Positions 46,357 to 55,439 of a stretch of 64,000 bases of DNA are shown here, piece after piece (within the stretch, counting starts at the first letter, position 1; each line of letters starts with the position of its first letter). The stretch comes from Paracoccus sphaerophysae. Its GTDB lineage: Bacteria; Pseudomonadota; Alphaproteobacteria; Rhodobacterales; Rhodobacteraceae. The stretch covers positions 94,775 through 158,774 of the forward strand of contig NZ_JRKS01000002.1 of assembly GCF_000763805.1 (NCBI RefSeq), in the 5' to 3' direction. The notes under the pieces were generated by a model, which was not told where the DNA came from, ran no database searches, and saw only the letters and a list, made by a program, of their open reading frames with translations. A program made the position numbers and the translations under genes.

Positions 46357-46876
46357 CGTCGAGCAGGGACAGGATTTCCTCGGCGCGGGGCAGCGCGGTG
46401 GTCCGGCGGAACCGCCGCCCGTCGCGGTCGGTGACCACGAAGATCGGATCGTGCAGCTCGATCGGGCCGGCCGGCGCATCGACGGCGTCCAGCACCCGGC
46501 GGATGTCGCGCGGATCGCCGGTCAGCCACAGCCAGCGCGGCGAGGCCCCGAATTCGGCCGCCGCTCGGGCCATGCGCGCCGGGGTGTCGGTCATCGGGTC
46601 GATGGTGATGGTGACCAGCGTCACCGCCGGCTCGCTCGCCGCGTCGAGTTCGGCCATGACCGCGTTCCCCAGCGGGCAGATCGACTCGCAGGTCGTATAG
46701 GCGAAGGTCATCACCAGCGGCTGCAGCGCGGCCAGCTCGCGCAGGTTCTGCGGCTGGCCCTGCTGGTCGATCAGCTCGACGGCGGGCAGCCGCATCCGAC
46801 CGGTTTCGATCTCGGCCGCCGCAGCCGGTGCGGCGAGCGCAAGCGCCAGCGCCAGCAGGGCGGGGCGCGGGGTCAT
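46343..46876 (-). CDS. SCO1/SenC-family copper chaperone
   Basis: A 177-residue secreted protein. After a signal peptide (to about residue 20) the thioredoxin-like fold carries the copper motif TTCESICP (C63 and C67) and a later conserved His in IELHDPIFVV. SCO proteins deliver copper or reduce thiols at copper sites, usually of cytochrome oxidase. Here it sits between a beta-propeller gene (ATGA overlap) and the cytochrome c fusion, so it probably serves the multicopper-like protein of this operon. Confidence 0.9.
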   Translation of the reverse strand: MTPRPALLALALALAAPAAAAEIETGRMRLPAVELIDQQGQPQNLRELAALQPLVMTFAYTTCESICPLGNAVMAELDAASEPAVTLVTITIDPMTDTPARMARAAAEFGASPRWLWLTGDPRDIRRVLDAVDAPAGPIELHDPIFVVTDRDGRRFRRTTALPRAEEILSLLDDAAR

Positions 46877-48666
46877 TCCTCGACCTCGAACACCAGCGCC
46901 GCGCGCAGGCTGTAGCCGGGGGGCAGCGACAGCGGCTGCAGCGCGAAGGGGCCGGCATGGGGCGCGGTCACGGCCAGGCTCAGCCCGCCATCGGGGTCGG
47001 GGTCGGCGCGGACCGTCATCTGCCAGGACGAGCCGAGCGCCGGGACCAGGATGTCGGTCGCGGGCAGCGCCACCTGGGCGCCGGTGGGGTCGCGGAAGCG
47101 CAGGGTGATCCGCGCGGGCGTAGTCGCGCTGATCCGGGCCGGGTCGGCCTCGACCGTCAGCGGGACGGTGGCGGGCCGGTCGGGCGGGCCTGCGACGGTG
47201 AACGGCAGGCAATCGGCAAAGCCGCCCGGCCCCGAGGTCAGGACCAGCTGCCACGGACCGGCGGTGAAGGCCCAGGTCGCCTCGAACCGGCCCGAGGCGG
47301 TCTCGGTCAGGCGCCGGTCATACAGCGCCAGGCTGGCCGGCACTCCGCCGCGCAGCTGGGTGCCGTCCATCGGCGGCTGCCCGTTCAGCGCCATCGCCGG
47401 GTCGATCAGGAAGGCGCGCCCGATCGAGGGCGCCAGCGCCAGCACCTGCCGCCCGTCGCCCGCGCCGACCAGCAGCCCCGGCCCGGCGGGCGGGTCAGGC
47501 TGGGTGACGCCCAGCACCACCCGGATCATCTGCAGCGCCGCGCCGCGGCGGACGGTGGGCAGCTCGACCACCCCGACCAGCCCGCCATCGAGGCTGAGAA
47601 GGAACGCCCGGTCCCCGGTCAGCAGCACGTCGCTGAGCGTGCCCTCGCTGAGCGCGCCCGCCTGCGCGACCTCGGCCGTGGCAAGGTCGATCAGCACGAA
47701 GGCGGCCTCACGCGGGGTCCAGGCGAGCCCGAACCGGCCCGCCGGGTCCGCCGCGATGCGCCGGAACGCCCGCCCCAGCGGGATCCGGGCCGGCTGGTCC
47801 AGCGCGTCGAGATAGGCGATCGCCGCCGTCTCGCCCCCGTCATCGAGGCCGAGCATCGTCCCCGCCCCGGCGGCCGTGGCGTCGCCCAGCCGCCGGCCGG
47901 TGCGGTGCAGACGCCCGTCGGCCCGGATCGCGCCGTCGGGGGAATAGGCGATCGGCGGCGCGTCCGGGCGGTCCAGCAGGCGGACGCTGCCCGCCCCGAC
48001 CGGGTGCGCCGCGCGCCGGGTGCCGCGCAGGTCCAGCTCGACCACCTGGCCGCCGCTGGCGACGAACAGCGCCTGGTCGTGCAGGACGATCTGCCGCGGC
48101 GCGTCCAGGTCGCGGGCCAGCACCTCGTGCGGGCCGCCCGAGATGGGGATCGCGACCAGCTCTTTGCGCCCGGGAAGGGTGGCGAGGATGCGCGCCCGCG
48201 CCGGGTCGGGCAGCACGAAGGCCGGAGGTTCGGGCAGGCGGGCGGCGGCCAGCATGTTGGCGCTTTGCAGGTTCAGCTGCGGATCGACCACGCCCAGCGC
48301 GCCGTCCCCGGTCGTCACGACCAGCGCCGGGCCGCCGAAGGGCACCGCGCCGGCCGGGGCGCGGCCGGTGGTCAGAAAGCCCCGCGCGGCCTGGTCGCAA
48401 CTGGACATCCCCGGCTGCACCGGGCGCGCGAAGCCCGCCAGCATCAGCCCCCGCGGCGCGGTGCCGGTCACCACGTCGGTCAGCTCGACCGACAGCCGGG
48501 CGCCGCGCCCTGCGGCGGGCTGGGTCGGGGCGCCAGTCCAGATGTCGCGGGTCGTCAGCCGCGCGGCCAAGTCCTGGGGATCGCCCTCGGCCGCCGCCGC
48601 GGGCAGGACAAGCGCTGGCAGGGCGAGCGTGGCCAGCGCCCGCCAGGCGCGCGCGCGCCGCCTCAT
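46873..48666 (-). CDS. Periplasmic beta-propeller-like protein
   Basis: A 597-residue secreted protein of unknown function. The signal peptide ends near residue 26 (PAAAAEG). About residues 80-400 show repeated blade-like segments (GALGVVDPQLNLQSANMLA, AFVLIDLATAEVAQAGALSE), as in YVTN or cytochrome d1-like propellers. The C-terminal 170 residues look like two beta-sandwich domains (RFEATWAFTAGPWQLVLTSG; PARISATTPARITLRFRDPT). No heme motif. Overlaps the genes on both sides by four bases, so stoichiometric production with the SCO and multicopper-like proteins is likely. Confidence 0.75.
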   Translation of the reverse strand: MRRRARAWRALATLALPALVLPAAAAEGDPQDLAARLTTRDIWTGAPTQPAAGRGARLSVELTDVVTGTAPRGLMLAGFARPVQPGMSSCDQAARGFLTTGRAPAGAVPFGGPALVVTTGDGALGVVDPQLNLQSANMLAAARLPEPPAFVLPDPARARILATLPGRKELVAIPISGGPHEVLARDLDAPRQIVLHDQALFVASGGQVVELDLRGTRRAAHPVGAGSVRLLDRPDAPPIAYSPDGAIRADGRLHRTGRRLGDATAAGAGTMLGLDDGGETAAIAYLDALDQPARIPLGRAFRRIAADPAGRFGLAWTPREAAFVLIDLATAEVAQAGALSEGTLSDVLLTGDRAFLLSLDGGLVGVVELPTVRRGAALQMIRVVLGVTQPDPPAGPGLLVGAGDGRQVLALAPSIGRAFLIDPAMALNGQPPMDGTQLRGGVPASLALYDRRLTETASGRFEATWAFTAGPWQLVLTSGPGGFADCLPFTVAGPPDRPATVPLTVEADPARISATTPARITLRFRDPTGAQVALPATDILVPALGSSWQMTVRADPDPDGGLSLAVTAPHAGPFALQPLSLPPGYSLRAALVFEVEE

Positions 48667-50864
48667 CTTTCCCACCGCCGGCACGAGGTCTGGTCCGGGT
48701 TCTCCCACGTGGCACGATCGGGCAGCACGTCGAACAGCCCCCAGGTGCCGCCCGCGCGCAGATGCGTCGGTCCGTCGAACCACAGCCAGCACCGCGGCTG
48801 GGCGAGTTGCAGCAGCTGGGCGGTCATCGCCTTGCCGGGCGCCAGCAGCGCCGCGCGCGGAAAGCCGAAGCCGTGGAACAGGTCGTCGTAATCCTGCGAG
48901 ATGGTGGCAAAGGCGCGCTGCCGCGCCCGCCCGCCGGCGTGGACGATGTGGACGGTGATCTGCTCGCCGGCGATGGCGCGCAGCACCGGCATCGGCGGAT
49001 CGGCGGACTCGGCGGCGCGGGTGCGGAAGAACTGCGGGCCAAAGCTGAGGCCGTTCAGGTCGTAGTGGCTTTCCGTCCATCGCCCTCCCTCGCGCAGCCG
49101 CAGCGCGAACGGGGCGCTGCGATAGCCGGTTCCCTTCTCGCCCCAGTCATAGCTGTCGTCGCAGATCCGGCAATTGGCGACCAGCCGATGGTCGGTGCCC
49201 TGCCTCAGGTGACGATCGCGGGTGGCGTGGTCGGTCAGGTTCAGGCCGTCCTGCCAGAACAGCGTGAACTGCCGCACGTCATACAGCCGGCCGGACGGGC
49301 CGGGGGTCTTCAGCAACGCTCCGCTCATCAGCCGGGTCCGGTCCATGGGCGGCTGCGGGACCAGCACGAAGCTGCGGCAGCCCCGCGCCGGGTCGACCGG
49401 CGGGCTGGCGAGATAGGGCAGCGTTGGCCAGTCGGCGCGGTCGAGACGGGGTAGCCGCCGGACCAGGCAGCCGGTCAGGGGCAGGCCCAGCGGAAGGCGG
49501 CTGACCCGGGTATCCTCGATCCGGGCGCGTTGCGGCACGACGTTGATCGACCCGATCAGGCCGTGGCTTGCGTGGCCGATGATGTCGCCCACCGGTTTGA
49601 CCGGCAGCGCGCCGAAGGCATAGGGCACGAAGATCGTGTTCCGGTCGGTCAGCATCGCCGCCACGTGCGCGGCGGCTCGTTGGCGCTGATCCTCGGCCTG
49701 CCGTTCCTGGTCTGCAGCCTGCACTTCCGCCAGGAGCTCGGCCGCCGGCGTTCCCTGAAGCTCGGCGATCGCGCGGTCGCGGGGCAGGCTGCGGCGCCCG
49801 GTCGACAGGTCGAGGCCGGGGCCATCGGGGCGCGGCACAAGCTGCGGTCGGGCGATGAGCGGGGGCCCGCCGGGCGGAGGCAGATCCGGCAATTCGGCGG
49901 CGTCGCCCGCCCCCGGTTCCGCCTGCACGCCGCGCAGCGAGGCCGCGGTCGCGCGCCTGGTCGTCTCGTCCAGCAGCGGACGCAGCGGCGCGTCCGGCGC
50001 GTCCACCAGCTGATCCAGCAGGTCGGTCAGCGGATCGGCGGCAGTGGGCTCGGGGATGGCCGCCGTCAGGCCGCTGCGCCGCGGCACGAAGCGCGACGCG
50101 GGGTCGAACCGAGAGATCACCAGGTCCCGGACCAGCGGCGATTCCTCGGGATCGGGCGGGGTGCCATAGGCGAGGCCGGCATAGAACTCGGTCAGCTCTA
50201 TCTGGGCGCTGCGCTCGCCATACAGGTCGCTGGGCGTTGCGTCGGCGCCCAGCAGCGTCGCGTCGCTGGCATGGGGCGGCAGGCCCCGCAGGGCGCCAAA
50301 GGGGTTGATGCCATAGGGCCGCGCCAGCAGAAACTGCTGGGTGATCAGCGGCAGCGGAAAGCTGACCGCGAGGCGGTTCGAGGGCACCACGTCGGCCCGG
50401 TCGGCGGCATGGAAATCGACCGGCTGGTTCGGCGTTTCGGCGCCGTGCCAGTCCATGTCGACGTTGATCGAGGTGATCCGCGGCATCTGCGCGTCGCCCG
50501 GCCGATCGGGAAGCCGGCCGCCCCCGGCATCGGGCAGCGCATTCAGCCAGGCCACATGCACGCAGTCCCCGGCATTGACGTTCATCACCAGCGGCTCGGG
50601 ACGGGTGTAGGTGCGCCGGATCTCGGCCCGGATCGACCCCAGCGACACCGCGGCCCAGCTGTCCGGCTCGTCGAGGCGGGTGGGGGTGCGGTTCTCGGGC
50701 GCGACCAGCTTGCGGGGATCGACCAGCGGCAGGAACAGACCATCCGGGTCGGACAGGGTGCCCCCGTACGGGGCGTCGCCGAACACCGACCGCGCGTCGA
50801 TGGCGACCACCGCGGCATAGACCTGCGGCGCGGCCGAGTCGCACGAGAGCCGGCGGCCGATCTT
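48663..50864 (-). CDS. Multicopper-oxidase-like protein, 5' end missing or unrecognised
   Basis: At least 715 residues of a large cupredoxin-type protein. Seen features are PEPLVMNVNAGDCVHVAWLN, MDWHGAETPNQP, IGHASHGLIGSINVVP, ITVHIVHAGGRARQ, and a C-terminal GTWGLFDVLP as in multicopper oxidases. The canonical C-terminal HCHxxxH is replaced by WLWFDGPTH, so some copper sites look lost. No ATG or signal peptide precedes the recognisable sequence: the frame stays open beyond 50900 but encodes an arginine-rich non-protein-like stretch; a GTG at 50810 is the nearest start. It may be truncated at the junction with the sulfotransferase gene. Its stop overlaps the beta-propeller ATG. Confidence 0.65.
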   Translation of the reverse strand, partial: KIGRRLSCDSAAPQVYAAVVAIDARSVFGDAPYGGTLSDPDGLFLPLVDPRKLVAPENRTPTRLDEPDSWAAVSLGSIRAEIRRTYTRPEPLVMNVNAGDCVHVAWLNALPDAGGGRLPDRPGDAQMPRITSINVDMDWHGAETPNQPVDFHAADRADVVPSNRLAVSFPLPLITQQFLLARPYGINPFGALRGLPPHASDATLLGADATPSDLYGERSAQIELTEFYAGLAYGTPPDPEESPLVRDLVISRFDPASRFVPRRSGLTAAIPEPTAADPLTDLLDQLVDAPDAPLRPLLDETTRRATAASLRGVQAEPGAGDAAELPDLPPPGGPPLIARPQLVPRPDGPGLDLSTGRRSLPRDRAIAELQGTPAAELLAEVQAADQERQAEDQRQRAAAHVAAMLTDRNTIFVPYAFGALPVKPVGDIIGHASHGLIGSINVVPQRARIEDTRVSRLPLGLPLTGCLVRRLPRLDRADWPTLPYLASPPVDPARGCRSFVLVPQPPMDRTRLMSGALLKTPGPSGRLYDVRQFTLFWQDGLNLTDHATRDRHLRQGTDHRLVANCRICDDSYDWGEKGTGYRSAPFALRLREGGRWTESHYDLNGLSFGPQFFRTRAAESADPPMPVLRAIAGEQITVHIVHAGGRARQRAFATISQDYDDLFHGFGFPRAALLAPGKAMTAQLLQLAQPRCWLWFDGPTHLRAGGTWGLFDVLPDRATWENPDQTSCRRWER

Positions 50865-50978
50865 GTCCGGCGGCCGGGTCGGCAGACCGGCAGGTCGCCG
50901 CCGCGGGGCGTGCCGCAACAATCGCTTGCCTTGCGGGCTGCCGATGGCGAGGGTCGGACTGACATGCGGGGGGCGGTG

Positions 50979-51893
50979 ATGCTGGACCGGATCATCTATG
51001 TCACAGGCTATGGGCGCAGCGGATCGACGCTGCTCGACATGATGCTGGGCGCCCATCCGCAGGTGTTCGGCGCCGGCGAGATGTCCACGATCTGCCGCCA
51101 TGTCTGGCCCAACGACGAATATTGCGCCTGTCACGCCCGCGTCCGCGCCTGCCCGCTGTGGTCGGACGCGGTGACCGAATGGCAGGCTTCGGGCATCGAT
51201 CTTGACCGCCACGCGATGCTGCAGCGGCGGATCGAGCCGATCCTGTCGCACGCCCGCAGGGGCGCGGCGCTGCGCGATTATTGCGACCAGACGCTGGCGC
51301 TGTACCGGATCGTCGCCCGGCGGACCGGGCGGCCGGTGCTGCTGGACAGCTCCAAGTCCCCCGGCCGGGCGCTGGCCCTGGCGCGCGCGGGGGTGGATCT
51401 GCGGCTGATCCACCTGGTCCGCGATCCCCGCGCGGTGGCCCATTCCATGTCCGTCCCGATGCAGGTCGACACCGAGGCCGGGGTGCAGAAGACCCTGCCC
51501 GCCCATCCCGTCGCCCGCACCGCGCTGCGCTGGAGCTTTGTCAATGCCGGGGCCGAGGCCGCCCTGCGCCGGATTGCGCCCGCGCACGGGCTGCGGCTGC
51601 GCTATGAGGACCTGGTCGCGGACCCGCAGGGCGCGCTGGCGCGGATCGGCGCGACGGTGGGGCTTGACCTCGACGCGGTGGGCGCGGCGATCGCGGCTGG
51701 CGGCACCATCGCGGCCGAGCACCAGGTCGCGGGCAGCCGCATCCGCATGACCGGCGCCATGACGCTGCGCCCGGACATGGGCTGGCAGCGGCGGATGAGC
51801 CCCCGGGCGCAGGCCGTGGTCGCCGGGCTGTGCGGCGCGCGGATGCGGCGCTATGGCTATGCGGCGGGCGGCACGGGGTCGGCGTCGGCCTGA
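50979..51893 (+). CDS. Sulfotransferase family protein
   Basis: A 304-residue PAPS-dependent enzyme. The 5'-phosphosulfate loop is VTGYGRSGSTLLDMML (residues 7-22) and the 3'-phosphate site is HLVRDPRAVAHSM. A Cys cluster CACHARVRACPLW near residue 45 could bind metal or form disulfides. It probably sulfates the exopolysaccharide made by this locus. ATG 50979 follows GCGGGGGGCGG; an in-frame ATG at 50964 is also possible. Its end overlaps the convergent polymerase gene by 37 bases. Confidence 0.85.
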   Translation: MLDRIIYVTGYGRSGSTLLDMMLGAHPQVFGAGEMSTICRHVWPNDEYCACHARVRACPLWSDAVTEWQASGIDLDRHAMLQRRIEPILSHARRGAALRDYCDQTLALYRIVARRTGRPVLLDSSKSPGRALALARAGVDLRLIHLVRDPRAVAHSMSVPMQVDTEAGVQKTLPAHPVARTALRWSFVNAGAEAALRRIAPAHGLRLRYEDLVADPQGALARIGATVGLDLDAVGAAIAAGGTIAAEHQVAGSRIRMTGAMTLRPDMGWQRRMSPRAQAVVAGLCGARMRRYGYAAGGTGSASA

Positions 51894-53101
51894 AGGCTCG
51901 CCGCCAGGGCAAGGCACCACGGCACCGCCCAGAACCGGGCATAGAAATGCGCCAGCCCGTTCTGGACCAGCGCCAGCAGCACCACGATCGTCACCGTCAG
52001 CACCCCGAACCAGCGCCCCCGCCGCGACACCATCGCCGCCCACCCCATCATCAGCCCCAGGATGATCAGCCCGACATGGCCGGTCAGGCTCAGCAGCCCG
52101 CCCTCGGCCAGCAGCAGCAGATAGGTGTTGTGCACCGGCGCGCCATGCGCGCTGATCAGGCGGTACTGGTCGGCGCCCAGCCCGACGATGATCGTGTGCC
52201 GGGTCAGGTCATAGGCCTCGCGGATCAGGAACATCCGGTCCGAGAACGTCCCCGCCTCGTCCATGTTGCCGGTGGACAGCGCCCCGAAGACGCGCTTGAG
52301 GAAGATGTCGGGCAGGAACAGCTCGCCCCAGCCGAGGATCACGAAGGCCAGCCCGGCCAGCATCGCCAGCATGCCCAGCATGATCCGCCCCGATCCGCTC
52401 AGCGCCACCAGCGCCACCACGCCGATCGCGGTCAGGAAGAACCCGGTGTTCGAGCCGGTCAGCAGCAGCCCATAGCCCAGCGGGGCCAGCAGGCACAGCA
52501 GCAGCACAATCCCCAGTTCGCGGATGAAATACAGCCACAGCGCAAAGGTGATCGCCAGCGCGGCCAAGGACGCCGCGGCGTTCTCGCGTTCCACCAGCGT
52601 CGCCAGTCGCCCGCTGGGGGTGACGAAGCGGGCGTCGCCGGGGTCGAACTCGATCACCCAGATCCCGTGCGCCATCACGAAGACCATGCCCAGCACGAAG
52701 ACCTTGATGAGCAGCAGCACCTCGGCGCGGGGCCGCTGCATCAGCACCATCGGCAGCACCAGGAGCGAGAACAGGTATTGCGAGGCGACGATCAGCCCGC
52801 TGACCAGGTCGCCGCGCAGCGCCGAGCCCAGCACCAGCCCGCCGGTCAGCATCAGCACGCAGCCGTACCAGGCGCGGGTCAGCGCACCGAAGGGCCGCAG
52901 CGGCAGCCCGTGGCCCAGCATCATCGCGCCCAGCGCCAGCACCGTGAACAGATCGCCCAGCGTCACATAGGCAAAGCTGGCGCGCAGGTAGTTCATCGGC
53001 GACACGAAGACCGCCGCGGCGACCAGCATCAGTTCGGCCCGACCGGCGGCGACCGGGCGGGGCAGCGGCAGGGCGGCGGCCGCGGGGGACAGGGGCGTCA
53101 C
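51857..53101 (-). CDS. O-antigen ligase/polymerase (Wzy-like) membrane protein
   Basis: A 414-residue protein with about ten hydrophobic segments and one large loop holding the family-type HNTYLLLLAEGGLLSLTG and TIIVGLGADQYRL. This matches the Wzy_C/O-antigen ligase pattern of polysaccharide polymerases. It probably joins repeat units at the outer face of the inner membrane. Convergent overlap with the sulfotransferase gene. Confidence 0.8.
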   Translation of the reverse strand: MTPLSPAAAALPLPRPVAAGRAELMLVAAAVFVSPMNYLRASFAYVTLGDLFTVLALGAMMLGHGLPLRPFGALTRAWYGCVLMLTGGLVLGSALRGDLVSGLIVASQYLFSLLVLPMVLMQRPRAEVLLLIKVFVLGMVFVMAHGIWVIEFDPGDARFVTPSGRLATLVERENAAASLAALAITFALWLYFIRELGIVLLLCLLAPLGYGLLLTGSNTGFFLTAIGVVALVALSGSGRIMLGMLAMLAGLAFVILGWGELFLPDIFLKRVFGALSTGNMDEAGTFSDRMFLIREAYDLTRHTIIVGLGADQYRLISAHGAPVHNTYLLLLAEGGLLSLTGHVGLIILGLMMGWAAMVSRRGRWFGVLTVTIVVLLALVQNGLAHFYARFWAVPWCLALAASLQADADPVPPAA

Positions 53102-53208
53102 GGCCGGCCGCCCCGGTGATGCGGCGCCCGGCCGGCGGGAAGATGCAGCAAGGGCTTTGGCGCTGCGGTCAGCCGTGCTAGCCTTGGCGCAGTCAACGCC
53201 GAGGCTGC

Positions 53209-54375
53209 ATGCCGCCGATCCGTATCCTCTTTCCCTTCGCCGGCGATACCGGCCTGGGGGGCAGCCATGTCTCGGCCCTGGACCTGGTTGCGATGCTGGA
53301 CCGCGCCCGCTACGAGCCGCGGATCCTGCTGCACGGGCAGGCCGGCAAGGTGGGCGATCACGCCCGCGCGCTGGGGCTGGGCTTCGAGGTGGTCGAGGAC
53401 ATCCCCCTGCTGCGCTCGCCCGGCCACCCGCGACCCGGCGACGTGGGGCCGGCGCGGTACCTGGCGCACAGCCTGCCGCGCCTGATGCGCCTGATCCGCC
53501 GCATCGACCCCGCCATCGTGCACAGCAACGAAGGCCGCATCCACACCAGCTGGGCGCTGCCGACCCGCCTGACGGGCCGCAAGCACCTGTGGCACCACCG
53601 GCAGGACCCCACCGCCTTCGGCGTCAACCGGATGGCGCCGATCCTGTCCCACGCCATCGTCGGCGTGTCGCATTTCGCCCGCCCGGCACGCCCGGTGCGG
53701 CCGATCGGCGACCGCTTCAGCGTGGTGCGCAGCCCGTTCGATTTCTCGGAACCGGCCCCCGACCGCGCCGCAGCCCGGCAGGCGATCCTGGCCGAGCTGT
53801 CCCTGCCGGGGGATGCGGTGCTGCTGGGCTGGTTCGGGACGCTGACGCCGCGCAAGCGGCCGGTGCATTTCGTCCAGGCCGTCGCCGACATCCAGCGCCA
53901 GCTGCCCTGCCGGCCGGTCCACGGGCTGCTGTTCGGCGGCGCGCTGGGCCCGCAAAGCAGCCTGGGCGAGGACTGCGCCCGCGCCGCCGACGCCTGCGGC
54001 ATGGCCGGGGCGATTCACGTGATGGGCTTTCGCAGCCCCATCGCGCCCTACATGGCCGGGGTCGACGTCAAGCTGGTCACGGCGCTGGACGAACCCTTCG
54101 GCCGCACCCTGATCGAGGCGATGCATCTGGGCACCCCGGTCGTCGCCACCCGCCACGGCGGCAATGTCGAGGCGATCGACGACGGCCAGAACGGGTTTCT
54201 GGTCGACCCCGACGATCCGGCCGCGTTCACCGCGCCGGTGCTGCGCCTGCTGGCCGACCCCGCCCTGCGCGACCGGATCACCGGCGCCGCCCGGCAGGGG
54301 CTGGAACCGCTTTACGGCCGGGCCACGCATCTTGCCGCGATCTCGGCCATCTATGACCGCCTGGCCGGGGTCTGA
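53209..54375 (+). CDS. GT4 family glycosyltransferase
   Basis: A 388-residue GT-B enzyme. The N-terminal glycine-rich turn is DTGLGGSHVSALDLV; the donor half has LLGWFGTLTPRKRPVHFVQA and the E-x7-E signature region DEPFGRTLIEAMHLGTPVVA. It probably adds one sugar to the exopolysaccharide repeat. ATG at 53209. Last 25 bases overlap the convergent regulator gene. Confidence 0.88.
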   Translation: MPPIRILFPFAGDTGLGGSHVSALDLVAMLDRARYEPRILLHGQAGKVGDHARALGLGFEVVEDIPLLRSPGHPRPGDVGPARYLAHSLPRLMRLIRRIDPAIVHSNEGRIHTSWALPTRLTGRKHLWHHRQDPTAFGVNRMAPILSHAIVGVSHFARPARPVRPIGDRFSVVRSPFDFSEPAPDRAAARQAILAELSLPGDAVLLGWFGTLTPRKRPVHFVQAVADIQRQLPCRPVHGLLFGGALGPQSSLGEDCARAADACGMAGAIHVMGFRSPIAPYMAGVDVKLVTALDEPFGRTLIEAMHLGTPVVATRHGGNVEAIDDGQNGFLVDPDDPAAFTAPVLRLLADPALRDRITGAARQGLEPLYGRATHLAAISAIYDRLAGV

Positions 54376-55439
54376 GGCCCGGCCAGCGGCACCGAACGCA
54401 GCAGCCGCACCGTGTCCGATTGCCGCGAGGTGCCGCTTTTGAGATAGATGTTGCGCAGGTGATAGTTGACCGTCGTCAGCGTGACCGAGACGAGATGCGC
54501 GATCTCTTCGGGCTTGCGCCCGGTCGCCAGGTGGCCCGCGACCACGGTTTCCGCGGGCGTGAGGCCCAGCGCCCGGGCCATCAGGTCGGTGCCGTGGCTG
54601 GGCAGGTCCGAGGGAAACAGCAGCGTGGCAAAGCAGTCCGACCCGAACTCGGTCGGGCCCAGGTTCATGTGGACGACGAACATCGCGGTATCGGGCGCGC
54701 CGGGCGAGCTGCCCGGCGACAGGACCCGGAAGCCGGTGATCTCGTCGTCGGATTCGGATTCCGCGGCGCGCATCCAGGACCGGGATTCGGTGCGCGCCCA
54801 GTCGACCAGCCGGACGCCGGCGTGCTGGGCCAGCTTGCGGGCGGCGGCGTTGGCGAACAGGACGTGGCCTTCGGCGGCCATGATGAGCCCGAAGGACAGC
54901 CGGTTCATCAGCCGTTCCCAGCTGGCGCTGGTGACCGCCTCGCTGGCGTGGCCCTCGGGCCCCGCCCGCGCGCCGCTGGCCGCCGGCCGCGCCTCGGCGG
55001 CGCGCAGGCGGTCGGCCAGCGCCAGCCGCGACCGTATGGTCATCTCGACGGTCTCGGGGTCGGCCGGCTTGACCAGGATGTCATCGACCCCCGCCAGGCG
55101 CAGCGCCTTGAGCCATTCCGGGTGGTCCGAGGACGACAGCGCCAGCACCGGCACCGGCGCCCCGCCCAGCCCGCCCGCCTGCAGCCGGGCCAGCAGGCGT
55201 TGCGTTCCAAGCTCCGCGGTCTCGCTGTCCTCGCACAGCAGCAGGTCGGCGCCGCCCAGCATCACCGCCGCGACGGCCTCGGGGATCGACAACACGGTGC
55301 GGACCAGGTAGCCGCGCTCGGCCAGATAGGCGCCCAGGGTTTCGATGCCGTCGGGGTCGTCCGAACAGCAGACGACGCGGCGCCCGGTGGCCTGGGCCAG
55401 GACGCGCGGCAGGCTGGCGGCAAGTTCAGCGAACGGCAT
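54351..55439 (-). CDS. LuxR-type regulator with receiver-like and PAS-like domains
   Basis: A 362-residue protein. The N-terminal region (about residues 15-135) resembles a receiver (RVVCCSDDPDGIETLGAYLA, LALSSSDHPEWLKALRLAGV, DDILVKPADPETV), but the usual phospho-Asp strand reads LLLCEDSETAE, so phosphorylation is uncertain. A PAS-like middle (about 170-280) and a C-terminal LuxR helix-turn-helix follow (LTPAETVVAGHLATGRKPEE, then SVTLTTVNYHLRNIYLKSG). Last gene of the amino-sugar unit, overlapping the aminotransferase start by 14 bases; it likely regulates this locus. Confidence 0.8.
   Translation of the reverse strand: MPFAELAASLPRVLAQATGRRVVCCSDDPDGIETLGAYLAERGYLVRTVLSIPEAVAAVMLGGADLLLCEDSETAELGTQRLLARLQAGGLGGAPVPVLALSSSDHPEWLKALRLAGVDDILVKPADPETVEMTIRSRLALADRLRAAEARPAASGARAGPEGHASEAVTSASWERLMNRLSFGLIMAAEGHVLFANAAARKLAQHAGVRLVDWARTESRSWMRAAESESDDEITGFRVLSPGSSPGAPDTAMFVVHMNLGPTEFGSDCFATLLFPSDLPSHGTDLMARALGLTPAETVVAGHLATGRKPEEIAHLVSVTLTTVNYHLRNIYLKSGTSRQSDTVRLLRSVPLAGPQTPARRS

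Noticed and set aside
49530..50978. Long N-terminal extension of the sulfotransferase
   Set aside because: It is antisense to the multicopper-like gene and has shadow composition. The PAPS loop begins right after the ATG at 50979.
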